This document shows positions 9,910-17,988 of a stretch of 64,000 nucleotides of DNA, piece after piece. This DNA comes from Stenotrophomonas bentonitica (GTDB lineage: Bacteria; Pseudomonadota; Gammaproteobacteria; Xanthomonadales; Xanthomonadaceae), in NCBI RefSeq assembly GCF_002887735.1, contig NZ_PKQP01000001.1, positions 186,001 to 250,000 on the forward strand, written 5' to 3'. The notes below the pieces were generated by a model that ran no database searches, was not told the origin of the DNA, and saw only the letters and a list, made by a program, of their open reading frames with translations. The position numbers were made by a program, and so were the translations under genes. The stretch's first letter is position 1; every line of letters starts with the position of its first letter.

Positions 9910-12900
9910 TACAGTGCCTTGCGTTCCGCCCGGCGTACCGATGCCGGAATTTCGATCTCGACTTTGGCCGGCACCTGCATCACCCGCAGCTCGCCGCCCA
10001 CCCATTGCGCTGGCTCACCGTTGATGGTGGTGGCGCCCGGCTCGCCGCTGTACGGCCATGGCAACACCACCCCACCGGCGGGCGGAATCAGGCCGGCCGA
10101 CACGGTCAGGGTGAGCTGCTTGTCATTGCGGACCAGTGCGTAGTTGAGCTGACCGTTCGGCGTGCGCAGGCCCTGCACGCCGACGCCCTTGCCTTCCAGC
10201 CAACGCGACGGCACCCCGGCGGCCAGCACCAGGCTGTCGTCGATGTCGCGGCTGTAGGCGAACATGTCCAGCGCGGAGCGCACGAAGTCCGAGGCCACCC
10301 AGGCGTGTGGCAGGTCGCCCAGGAAGAACGGCTTGCGCGGCGTGCGCGAGACCACTTCGGCCCACTGGTTCCAGGGCTGCGGCGCGCGGTCCTTGAAGAA
10401 AAACTCGGTCGCCTGCCAGGCGCGGTCGCGCCAGCCCAGGCGCACGAACGCAGCCACGTTGCGCCACTCGTACGGGGTGTAGTCCTTCCACTCGCGCTTG
10501 CCATCACGACGCGCTTCGAACTCGCTCCAGTAGCGCTCGAAGGTGTTGTTCAAGTACGGCTGCGGCAGGCGCCCCTGCTCACCGGCCGGGGCCAGTGCGA
10601 TGGTGGTCGAGGTCGCGTCGAAATCGCCCAGCTCGGCCGAACCGGGCAGGTAGTCGATGCTGTGCTGCGCGGTCGCTGCCAGCAACGAGGCCTGCAGGTC
10701 GTCACGGAACTGATCGCGCGACTCGCTGATCTGCATTGCCTCGGCCTTGCCCAGGGTGCTGGCGATGATCGCGGCATCCTTGTAGCCACGCAGCGCCCAG
10801 AAGTTGTCCCAGTAGGAATGCATCGGCTTGGCCGAATAGCCTTCGTGGCTGATCGATACCGGCATCATTCCGTAGAAGGCCGGGTTGCGGGCGCGGTTCT
10901 CCTCGGTGCGCTCGCTCAGGCGCAGCTGCTCCATGTACTGGTAGGCGCCCTGCACGTGCGGCCACATCACTTCCAGGAAGGTGGTGTCGCCGGTGTAGCG
11001 CCAGTATTCGGCGATGTTGAAGATCAGCTCGCCGTGGCTGTCGTTCTCCGGCACCGGATCGCTGCCGCGCGAGTCCACGCAGCACGGCACCTTGCCGTTG
11101 TCGAACTGGTACGGCGCGTACCAGTTCACGTACTGGCGCACCGCATCACTACGGCCCATGCGCAGCAGGCCCTCGGAAATCATCGCGCCGTCGCGGATCC
11201 AGCTGCGCGAGTACGAGCGCGTGCCCGGCTGGATGCTCGGCCCGATCCGCGAGATCAGCATGTGCGCCAGCGCGGTGCGCAGGGTATCGGCCAGCGGCTT
11301 GCCGGCGGCCGGTACCTGCAGCGTCACCTGGTCCAGCTTGGTCCGCCACATCGAGGCGACCTGCTGTTGCGCCTTGGCGGCATCAAAGGCCTTGGGCATC
11401 GTCCAGTTGCCGGTCTGCGGCAGCACGATGGCGACCTCCCGGCTCTGGCCGGGCTCCAGTTTCCAGCGGTACAACAGCGCGCCGGAGGCCAGGCCGGTGC
11501 CGTCCTTCACTTCGGTGGTGCCCGGCAGCTTGCCGCTGGCCAGGTGGACCACGTCCAGCTTGCTGTCGAAGGCGGTGGCGAAGGCCGCATCCGGCGCCTG
11601 CGCCGGATACAGGCGCGGCTTGCCGTTGACGTCCACATGGGTCGGGTCGACCGACAGGTTGTCGATCCGGCTCACACCGCCAACGGTGTTGAGGAACTGG
11701 GTCGGCGGATTGACCTGCCACGGGCGCACCGCCAGGGCCAGGGTGTACTCGTGGGCGACCTTGTCCGGGTTGCGCAGGGTGTAACGCCCGACCAGCTGCG
11801 CATTGTCCGGCGTGCCCTGCACGAAGCCGGTGACCTGCAGGCCGGCCTTGTCGTGGGTCCAGCCGACATTGGCGATCGGCAGGTAATCATCCTGCAGCGA
11901 CTGGCTCGTCTTGACGTCGGCCCAGCTCAGCAGCTTGTTGTCCACCAGCACGAACGGCTCTACGCTGAAGCTGGACTTGGCCACTTCCAGCGCACCGTCT
12001 TCGCCGATCAGGGCCTGTTCGCGACCGCCATCCAGGCCCAGCAGCGTCCAGTACGGCTGTTCACCGGTGAAGCCACGCGGCACCGAACCGCGCGGCAGGT
12101 CGGCGCCCACCGAGCGGACGAAATCATTCGGGGTATCGGCGAACTCGAGCGGCTTGAGCGTGATGTCACGGATGCCGTAGCGCCAGCTCGGGCCGCCCTT
12201 GAGGTCGAAGCGCAGATAGCGCGCCTCGGTATCCGGCAGCGCCAGCCAGTCGCGGCCACCGCCGCCGGCGGTCACCTCGCGGCGCGTGTCCCAGCTGCGC
12301 CCGTCGGCCGAGGAGCGCACTTCATACCGCGTGGCCTCCAGTCCGGGCAGCCACTCGATCACCGCCCCGCCGAACTCACGCACCTTGTGCAGGTCCAGGG
12401 TGATGGTCTGCTCGGCCACGCCGCCGCTGATCCAGACCGTGTCCGGCTTGCCATCGACGATGCGGTTCTGCAGCGCGGTGGCGGTATCGGCGATCACCGA
12501 CGGGCTCAGTGAAGAGGTATCGGCCGCCGGCAGTCCCTGCAGCGTGAGCCGGTCGAAACAGACCGTGCCCTTGCCGCCGACCTTGCTGTAGATGGTGAAC
12601 TCGATCGCGGCGCTGCGCTTGAGCGTCGGGTCCGTTTCCGGCCCCCAGGCCTTGTCGATCTGGCGCTTGCGGTACTGCACCGGCGTCCAGGCCTTGGGGA
12701 AGGCATAGCCGGGCCGGTTGACCCACCAGACGTTGTCGCCGCTGGTGTCGATCAGCTTGAACTGCAGATCGTTGGCCGGGGAGTCACCGCGCAGCTGGAA
12801 GCCGAACTGGTAGTTCTCCGGGTACTGGATGCCCAGCTCGCGGCGGATGCCGACGTAGCCGGACACGTTGTGGAAGTCGTAGTCCAGGCAGAGCGCGCGC

Positions 12901-13091
12901 CCGCCGCCGTTGCCGGCGACGCTGCGCAGCGAGCCGCTGACCTGGTCGGAGACGACCAGCTTCCAAGGCGTCATGTCGTCGAAGCTGTCCAGCACCTTGG
13001 GTGCGGGCAGCACCGGCGTCGCCGGCGGTGCGGCCGAGGCCGCCAGTGACCAGACCAGACCCAGACCCACCGCGACGACGGCATGCTTCAC
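9909..13091 (-). CDS. Large secreted protein with discoidin domain and six-hairpin glycosidase-like domain
   Basis: A 1060-residue exported protein. The signal peptide is VKHAVVAVGLGLVWSLAASA, from a GTG start that overlaps the upstream permease stop (GTGA). Residues ~25-195 look like a carbohydrate-binding beta-sandwich (LDSFDDMTPWKLV). Residues ~200-315 resemble an F5/8 type C (discoidin) domain. The C-terminal half has the features of an (alpha/alpha)6-barrel glycosidase: RSYSRSWIRDGAMISEGLLR, PENDSHGELIFNIAEYWRYT, HSYWDNFWALRG. I cannot assign a numbered GH family. Position between ABC permeases and a secreted phosphodiesterase-fold enzyme suggests periplasmic degradation of an oligosaccharide. 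Confidence 0.75.
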   Translation of the reverse strand: MKHAVVAVGLGLVWSLAASAAPPATPVLPAPKVLDSFDDMTPWKLVVSDQVSGSLRSVAGNGGGRALCLDYDFHNVSGYVGIRRELGIQYPENYQFGFQLRGDSPANDLQFKLIDTSGDNVWWVNRPGYAFPKAWTPVQYRKRQIDKAWGPETDPTLKRSAAIEFTIYSKVGGKGTVCFDRLTLQGLPAADTSSLSPSVIADTATALQNRIVDGKPDTVWISGGVAEQTITLDLHKVREFGGAVIEWLPGLEATRYEVRSSADGRSWDTRREVTAGGGGRDWLALPDTEARYLRFDLKGGPSWRYGIRDITLKPLEFADTPNDFVRSVGADLPRGSVPRGFTGEQPYWTLLGLDGGREQALIGEDGALEVAKSSFSVEPFVLVDNKLLSWADVKTSQSLQDDYLPIANVGWTHDKAGLQVTGFVQGTPDNAQLVGRYTLRNPDKVAHEYTLALAVRPWQVNPPTQFLNTVGGVSRIDNLSVDPTHVDVNGKPRLYPAQAPDAAFATAFDSKLDVVHLASGKLPGTTEVKDGTGLASGALLYRWKLEPGQSREVAIVLPQTGNWTMPKAFDAAKAQQQVASMWRTKLDQVTLQVPAAGKPLADTLRTALAHMLISRIGPSIQPGTRSYSRSWIRDGAMISEGLLRMGRSDAVRQYVNWYAPYQFDNGKVPCCVDSRGSDPVPENDSHGELIFNIAEYWRYTGDTTFLEVMWPHVQGAYQYMEQLRLSERTEENRARNPAFYGMMPVSISHEGYSAKPMHSYWDNFWALRGYKDAAIIASTLGKAEAMQISESRDQFRDDLQASLLAATAQHSIDYLPGSAELGDFDATSTTIALAPAGEQGRLPQPYLNNTFERYWSEFEARRDGKREWKDYTPYEWRNVAAFVRLGWRDRAWQATEFFFKDRAPQPWNQWAEVVSRTPRKPFFLGDLPHAWVASDFVRSALDMFAYSRDIDDSLVLAAGVPSRWLEGKGVGVQGLRTPNGQLNYALVRNDKQLTLTVSAGLIPPAGGVVLPWPYSGEPGATTINGEPAQWVGGELRVMQVPAKVEIEIPASVRRAERKAL

Positions 13092-13924
13092 CCTTTGACA
13101 CTCCCCAGCAACAGACCTTGGATGTAATAACGCTGCAATGCCAGGAACAGCAGCAGCACCGGAACCACCGTGACCACCGCGCCGGCCATCATCATCTCAA
13201 CATCCATGATGTGCTCGCGCGAGAGCGTGGCCAGGGCCACCGGGAGAGTGTAGTGCTCCTGGTCGGTCAACACGATCAAGGGCCACATGAAATCGTTCCA
13301 CGCGGCCATGAAGGTGAAGATCGACAGCGTCACCAGCACCGGCTTGAGCATCGGCAGCACGATCTGGAAGAAGATCCGCAGCTCCCCTGCCCCGTCTATC
13401 CGGGCCGCTTCAAGCAGCTCATCCGGGATCGAACGGGCGTACTGGCGGACCAGGAAGATGCCGAACACGGTCGCCAGCGCCGGCACGATCACGCCGCCGA
13501 AGTTGTTGACCAGGCCCAGCTGCTTCATCAGCAGGAACAGCGGCAGCATCGCCACCTGCGCCGGGATCACCAGCGCGGCCAGCAGCAGCTGGAAGATGCG
13601 CTCACGGCCGGCGAAGCGCAGCTTGGCGAAGGCATAGCCGGCCATGGTGTTGAGCAGCAGCGAGCCGAAGGTGATCGCCAGCGACACCAGCAGGCTGTTG
13701 ACGAAGTTGTTGGCCATGCCGGTACGGGCGAACAACTCATGGTAGTTCGCGGTCGTCAGCGACGAGGGCAGCAGCGGCGGCGGGAAATGCGCCGCCTCGC
13801 CGGTCGGCATGAACGACACCGACAGCATCCACAACAGCGGCGCCAGGCTCAGCGCGGCCAGCACCAGCAGGCCACCATTGACCCACCAGGCGTGCCAGCG
13901 CGATTGACCGATTTCACGACTCAT
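13088..13924 (-). CDS. Carbohydrate ABC transporter permease (MalG-like)
   Basis: A 278-residue inner-membrane permease with six predicted helices. It carries the cytoplasmic EAA loop that docks the ATPase (EAARIDGAGELRIFFQIVLP). The start ATG 13924 (MSREIGQSRWHAWWVNG) overlaps the stop of the preceding permease by ATGA, and the stop overlaps the start of the downstream large gene. Together with the other permease and the solute-binding lipoprotein it makes a CUT1-type sugar importer. No ATPase gene is present in the operon, so a shared MalK/UgpC-type ATPase encoded elsewhere must serve it (inference). Confidence 0.92.
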   Translation of the reverse strand: MSREIGQSRWHAWWVNGGLLVLAALSLAPLLWMLSVSFMPTGEAAHFPPPLLPSSLTTANYHELFARTGMANNFVNSLLVSLAITFGSLLLNTMAGYAFAKLRFAGRERIFQLLLAALVIPAQVAMLPLFLLMKQLGLVNNFGGVIVPALATVFGIFLVRQYARSIPDELLEAARIDGAGELRIFFQIVLPMLKPVLVTLSIFTFMAAWNDFMWPLIVLTDQEHYTLPVALATLSREHIMDVEMMMAGAVVTVVPVLLLFLALQRYYIQGLLLGSVKG

Positions 13925-14802
13925 ACCAACTGCCTCTTGCGGCCGAAACGCAGCATGATGCTGGTCACGCCCAGGATGATCAGGAACAGCAGGAACGCCA
14001 CCGCGGAGGCGCGGCCCAGGTTCCACCACTTGAAGCCTTCTTCAAACATGAAGTACAGCACGCTGACGGTGCTCTGCAGTGGGTCGCCACGGGTCATCAC
14101 GTAGGGCTCGGCGAACAGCTGGAAATAGCCGGACACGGTGATCACGCCGACCACCAGCAGCACCGGGCCGAGCATCGGCAGGGTGATGTGCAGGAACTGC
14201 TTCCAGCGCGAGGCGCCGTCGATCCGGGCCGCCTCGTACAGGTCATGCGGGATCGCCTGCAGGCCGGCCAGGAAGATCACCATGTTGTAGCCGAAGTTCT
14301 TCCACACCGCGAACAGCATGATGGTCGGCATCGCCCAGTTCGGGTCGCCCAGCCAGTCGATCGGGCTGATGCCCAGGTGGCCCAGGCCGTAGTTCACCAG
14401 GCCGTAGCTGGTGTGGAACAGGTAGCGCCAGATCACCGCCACCGCCACCAGGGTGGTCACCACCGGGGCGAACAGTGCGGTGCGGAACAGCGCCTTGAAG
14501 CGCGCGGCCGGGGCGTTGAGCAGGATCGCCGCGCCCAGCGACACCGCGATCGACATCGGTACACCGACGATCACGAAGTAGGTGGTGTTCCACAGCGACT
14601 TCCAGAACATCGGGGTCTGCAGCAGGTCGATGTAGTTGCCCAGCCCGACGAAGCGCAGGTTCTCGCCGTCGGCCAGTGCGTACAGATCGAAATCGGTGAT
14701 GCTCAGGGCCAGTGCCGAGAACACCGGCAGGCCGAAGAACACCGCGATGACCAGGATGGCCGGGCCGGCGAACATCCAGCCGGCAAGCGAACGCTGCTTC
14801 AT
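13921..14802 (-). CDS. Carbohydrate ABC transporter permease (MalF-like)
   Basis: A 293-residue inner-membrane permease (MKQRSLAGWMFAGPAILVIAVFFGLPV) with about six transmembrane helices and the EAA motif EAARIDGASRWKQFLHITLP. It overlaps by 4 bp (ATGA) both the solute-binding protein upstream and the second permease downstream, so the three are made as one unit. The sugar is not identifiable from sequence. The neighbouring glycoamylase-like and glycosidase-like enzymes suggest an oligosaccharide released in the periplasm. Confidence 0.92.
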   Translation of the reverse strand: MKQRSLAGWMFAGPAILVIAVFFGLPVFSALALSITDFDLYALADGENLRFVGLGNYIDLLQTPMFWKSLWNTTYFVIVGVPMSIAVSLGAAILLNAPAARFKALFRTALFAPVVTTLVAVAVIWRYLFHTSYGLVNYGLGHLGISPIDWLGDPNWAMPTIMLFAVWKNFGYNMVIFLAGLQAIPHDLYEAARIDGASRWKQFLHITLPMLGPVLLVVGVITVSGYFQLFAEPYVMTRGDPLQSTVSVLYFMFEEGFKWWNLGRASAVAFLLFLIILGVTSIMLRFGRKRQLV

Positions 14803-16145
14803 GGCGCCGCCTCCGTGGCGACCGCGCTGGAGTGCTGCTTGTCGCTCACCCCGGAGGCGTCGCGCCGGTGCTGCTCATGCATCCAACGGCGTTTGGCGAG
14901 GACCTTGTCCACGCGTTTGTCCAGTTCTTTCACTGCCACGTCCTGATCCATGCCACCACGCACCACCTGTTCGGTGATGATCCGCATTTCCTGCACGATG
15001 CGCTCCCACTCCAGCACCTTCGGCGTGGGCTTGACCCGCTCGAGCTGGTCGCGGAAGGGCCGCGCCAACGGGTCGTTGGCCAGCGAGGGGTAATCCCAGG
15101 TGCTGCGCCGGGGCGGGAGGTCACCAATGATCGAATGGAAGCGTTCCTGGATCGCCGGGCGCGACAGGAACTCGATCAGCTTCCACGACGCTTCCTTCTG
15201 CTGCGAGGAGCGGAAGATCACCAGGCTGGTTCCACCGGCGATGCCGGCGCCGGGGCCGTCCGGGCCCGGCAGCGCAGCGGTGCCCCACTGCCCTTCCAGC
15301 GCCTTGGGCTGCAGCTTCTTGAACTCGCGGATGTTCCAGGGGCCGGACACGTAGAACACGTTGAAGCCACGGAAGAATTCATCCCAGACGTTGGAGATCT
15401 GCGTCTCGGACATGCGCGGGGCCCAGCCCTGCGCGAACATGTTCTCGTAGAAGCCCAGCGTCCTGCGGAAGCCGGGGCTGCTGAAGTTGCCGCGGGTATC
15501 GTCATCCCGCAGCAGCGGGTCCGGCTGCTGCAGGGCGAAGGACAGCTGCTGCTCGAACTCGTTGATCGGCATCAACACTGCATAGCGGTTCGCGCCCTGC
15601 ATCTTCTTGATCGCCGCCATCATCGCGTTCCACTCGTCCCAGGTGCGCGGCGGATGGTCATAACCGGCCTTGGCGAGCATGTCCTTGCGGTAATACAGCA
15701 GGCGGGTATCGACGTACCACGGCACGCCGACCAGCTCGTCATGGATGACGTTGGTATCCCAGATGCCCTGGAAGTAATCGGCCGGGTCCACGACCTTGGA
15801 CTGCGCCACGTAGGGCTGCAGCGGGGTCAGGGTATTGAGCTCGGCGAATTCGGGAATCCAGGTATTGCCCAGCTGGCACACATCCGGCAGGCCGTCGGCC
15901 GCGAACGCGGTCAACAGCTTTTCATGCGCGGCCGTCCACGGGATGTTCTGCACATCCACATGGATACCCGGGTTTTCCGCCTCGAACTCACGGATCAGGC
16001 CGGTGACGACTTCGGCCTCGCGGCCCATCGCCCAGAAACGCACGGTCACGCCTTCCGGTTCTTTTCGGCAGGCACTCAACAACAGGCTGCCGACCAGCAG
16101 CAGCAACAGACTCAACCCCAGCTTCGGGCGCGACGACGATGGCAC
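14799..16145 (-). CDS. Extracellular solute-binding lipoprotein of sugar ABC transporter
   Basis: A 448-residue family-1 solute-binding protein. The signal peptide has a lipobox (LLLLLVGSLLLSAC, Cys ~26), followed by the typical entry VTVRFWAMGREAEVVTGLI. Later blocks such as NPGIHVDVQNIPWTAAHEK and VPWYVDTRLLYYRKD fit MalE/UgpB-type binding proteins. The start is GTG 16145, only 3 bp from the stop of the glycoamylase-like gene (TAAGCAGTG). It collects a carbohydrate in the periplasm and delivers it to the two permeases. The C-terminus ends in a His/Arg-rich tail. Confidence 0.9.
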   Translation of the reverse strand: MPSSSRPKLGLSLLLLLVGSLLLSACRKEPEGVTVRFWAMGREAEVVTGLIREFEAENPGIHVDVQNIPWTAAHEKLLTAFAADGLPDVCQLGNTWIPEFAELNTLTPLQPYVAQSKVVDPADYFQGIWDTNVIHDELVGVPWYVDTRLLYYRKDMLAKAGYDHPPRTWDEWNAMMAAIKKMQGANRYAVLMPINEFEQQLSFALQQPDPLLRDDDTRGNFSSPGFRRTLGFYENMFAQGWAPRMSETQISNVWDEFFRGFNVFYVSGPWNIREFKKLQPKALEGQWGTAALPGPDGPGAGIAGGTSLVIFRSSQQKEASWKLIEFLSRPAIQERFHSIIGDLPPRRSTWDYPSLANDPLARPFRDQLERVKPTPKVLEWERIVQEMRIITEQVVRGGMDQDVAVKELDKRVDKVLAKRRWMHEQHRRDASGVSDKQHSSAVATEAAP

Positions 16146-16148
16146 TGC

Positions 16149-17762
16149 TTACTTCCCCTGCTGCTGGTTGCGGTTCGAATTGGAATTGTTCTTCTGTTCC
16201 TGGGCGGCTGCCGCACGCGATTCGGCGATGCCGACCGAGCGGGCCGAGGCCGCCTTTTCATCTTTCTGCAGTTCCATCGGCTGGTCCTCGCCTTCCGGCG
16301 TCAGCCAGCCACCGCTGAAGCCGGCGCGCTCCAGACCCTTGCGGATATGCGCGTTCTTCTTCATCACGTTCCAGACGAAATCGTTCCGGTAGTTGGCGAT
16401 CATCGTCAGGATCGGGCCCTGGTCGATGCCGATGTAATCGCTGGCCACCCAGCCGCGATCCGGGACCAGGCGACCGGTCTTGATCGGGATGTCGTAGTTG
16501 AAGCTCGGGTTGAACGAATCCAGGAACCCGTAGCTGGAGTAGATGTAATCGCCATAGCGCTTGTGCATCTCCACCGCGGCCGGGATCACTTCTTCCGGGG
16601 CGAACACGATCGAGGAGATCGCGGCGGTCGGTGCGATGGTGCCGTCATCGAAATTCTCGCGCAGGCCCGCGCCGCGCGAGGAGTAATGGCGGAACTGGCG
16701 CTGCTCGCCGCGGTATTCCTGGGTGGTGTTCTGCGGGCCGTCGCTGGCGGTCAGGCCCCACACGTTCTGGCCGTAATCCTTCCAGTTCATCGGGTTGGCG
16801 ATCGCGTATTCGCGCTGCGCCAAGGCGGCCGAGCGGCTGTTGAGGAAGTAGGTGCTGCCCCGCTCGCGCATGTAGGCATCCTGGATGTCGCGGAAGTCCA
16901 CCCAAACATGCGTGTACTGGTGGCCGAACAGCGGGCCGAAGGACAGGTATTCCTGGCCCTGGTAGACGCCCCAGTCGTTGTCGTAGGTGCGCGTCCAGAC
17001 CGTCCAGGCGTCCGGGCTGACCGGGTGGGTCGGCGAGCCGAGCGCGAGGATGTAGACCATCATCGCCTCGTTGTAGCCCATCCAGTCGTGATCGATGAAG
17101 CCGCTCTCCGGGAACCAGCCCATCGAGATCAGCGGTGCGCGCTGCTGCAGCCAGGGCCAGTCCACGCGCTTGTAGAGCGTGTCGGCGATCTCGCGGATCT
17201 CTTTCTCGCGCGCGTCGTCACCGTCGTAATAGGACTGTGCGAACAGCACGCCCATCATCAGCAGCGCGGTATCCACGCTGGAGAGCTCCACCCAGCTGTC
17301 GTAGCGGCGGCCTTCCTGCATGTCCAGGAAGTGGTAGTAGAAGCCCTTGTAACCGGCCTTGCCGGTGCGCTGTGGGCCCATCGGCAGGTCGCGAAAATAC
17401 TTCAGCGTCAGCAGGGTGCGGTCGATCGCCTGGGTGCGGCTGACCCAGCCGTTCTCGATGCCGATCGGATACGCGGTCAGCGCATAGCCCACCGAGGCGA
17501 TGCTCGCGAACGGGCGCGACGGGTAACGGTCCGGGCTGAGCCCGTTGACCTCATTGGTGGTATCCCAGAAGAACTGGAAGGTGCGGCGCTCGATATCGTC
17601 GAACAGCGGCGGCAGTTCCGGCTTCATCGGCCGCGGCGGCACATCCGCCTCGACCAGGATCACGGGCGGCTTGGGCTTGGCCGGCTCCTGCTGGGCCTGC
17701 GGCTGACAGGCAACGGCGGCGACGCTGATCGCCGCAGCGGTCAACAGGTGGCGTGCCTGCAT
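16149..17762 (-). CDS. Glycoamylase-like (PF10091, GH144-type) exported protein
   Basis: A 537-residue protein. ATG 17762 is preceded by AAGGAG and begins a signal sequence with a possible lipobox (MQARHLLTAAAISVAAVAC). The body matches the 'glucoamylase family' domain: ERRTFQFFWDTTNEVNGLSPDR near the start, SSVDTALLMMGVLFAQ, HVWVDFRDIQDAYMRERGST, and QREYAIANPMNWKDYGQNVW followed by GLTASDGP. Characterised GH144 members of this domain are endo-beta-1,2-glucanases, which suggests a beta-glucan substrate; that specificity is inferred. The C-terminal ~40 residues are Gln/Asn/Ala-rich. It is the first gene of the ABC operon, and a LacI-type operator lies at 17816-17829 just upstream. Confidence 0.85.
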   Translation of the reverse strand: MQARHLLTAAAISVAAVACQPQAQQEPAKPKPPVILVEADVPPRPMKPELPPLFDDIERRTFQFFWDTTNEVNGLSPDRYPSRPFASIASVGYALTAYPIGIENGWVSRTQAIDRTLLTLKYFRDLPMGPQRTGKAGYKGFYYHFLDMQEGRRYDSWVELSSVDTALLMMGVLFAQSYYDGDDAREKEIREIADTLYKRVDWPWLQQRAPLISMGWFPESGFIDHDWMGYNEAMMVYILALGSPTHPVSPDAWTVWTRTYDNDWGVYQGQEYLSFGPLFGHQYTHVWVDFRDIQDAYMRERGSTYFLNSRSAALAQREYAIANPMNWKDYGQNVWGLTASDGPQNTTQEYRGEQRQFRHYSSRGAGLRENFDDGTIAPTAAISSIVFAPEEVIPAAVEMHKRYGDYIYSSYGFLDSFNPSFNYDIPIKTGRLVPDRGWVASDYIGIDQGPILTMIANYRNDFVWNVMKKNAHIRKGLERAGFSGGWLTPEGEDQPMELQKDEKAASARSVGIAESRAAAAQEQKNNSNSNRNQQQGK

Positions 17763-17815
17763 GGGCCAACTCCTTCTACGGTGTTCGTGACTGGGAAGCA
17801 TAACGTCCAATGACC

Positions 17816-17829
17816 TGAAATCGTTTACA
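17816..17829. promoter_or_regulatory. LacI-family operator before the glycoamylase operon
   Basis: TGAAATCGTTTACA matches the LacI/GalR-family consensus TGNAANCGNTTNCA at every fixed position. It lies 54 bp upstream of the glycoamylase-like gene and overlaps the likely -35 region of a minus-strand promoter whose -10 could be TATGCT (about 17794-17799). It is most likely bound by the LacI protein encoded at 21139-22161. Confidence 0.75.
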
Positions 17830-17840
17830 GAACGCCGCTT

Positions 17841-17862
17841 AAAAAAACCACGCGTGCGTGGT
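17841..17862 (-). terminator. Intrinsic terminator downstream of the TonB-dependent receptor
   Basis: Read on the minus strand, ACCACGCACGCGTGGT forms a short stem followed by seven T residues. It separates the receptor gene from the operator and promoter of the downstream glycoamylase operon. Confidence 0.65.
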
Positions 17863-17882
17863 CCGAACAAGCGGGTCATTGC

Positions 17883-17985
17883 CCAGGCCGCTGCCACCCT
17901 CCGTGGCAGCGGCCTGGACAATGGACTGGCCCGAAGGCCAGCCATTGCCATGAAACCGGCCCCGTCCAAAGACGGGGCCGTTGTT
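17883..17985. repeat. Three consecutive hairpins 3' of the TonB-dependent receptor
   Basis: Three stem-loops sit in a row. 17883-17917 is a perfect 15-bp stem (CCAGGCCGCTGCCAC arms). 17919-17947 has arms CAATGG-CTGGCC with one bulge. 17957-17985 has arms CGGCCCCGTC / GACGGGGCCG followed by TTGTT on the plus side. They lie directly after the receptor stop (17989) and probably act as transcript-end or mRNA-stabilising structures. Confidence 0.6.
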
Positions 17986-17988
17986 GCA

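Noticed and set aside
13088-16145. Assigning the ABC importer to maltose (MalEFG)
   Set aside because: Family-level similarity only. The neighbouring enzymes are not maltose-specific, and no malK is present, so the substrate is left open.
14832-17813. A 993-residue plus-strand frame across the binding protein and glycoamylase genes
   Set aside because: Antisense shadow of two well-supported minus-strand genes; no recognisable domain.
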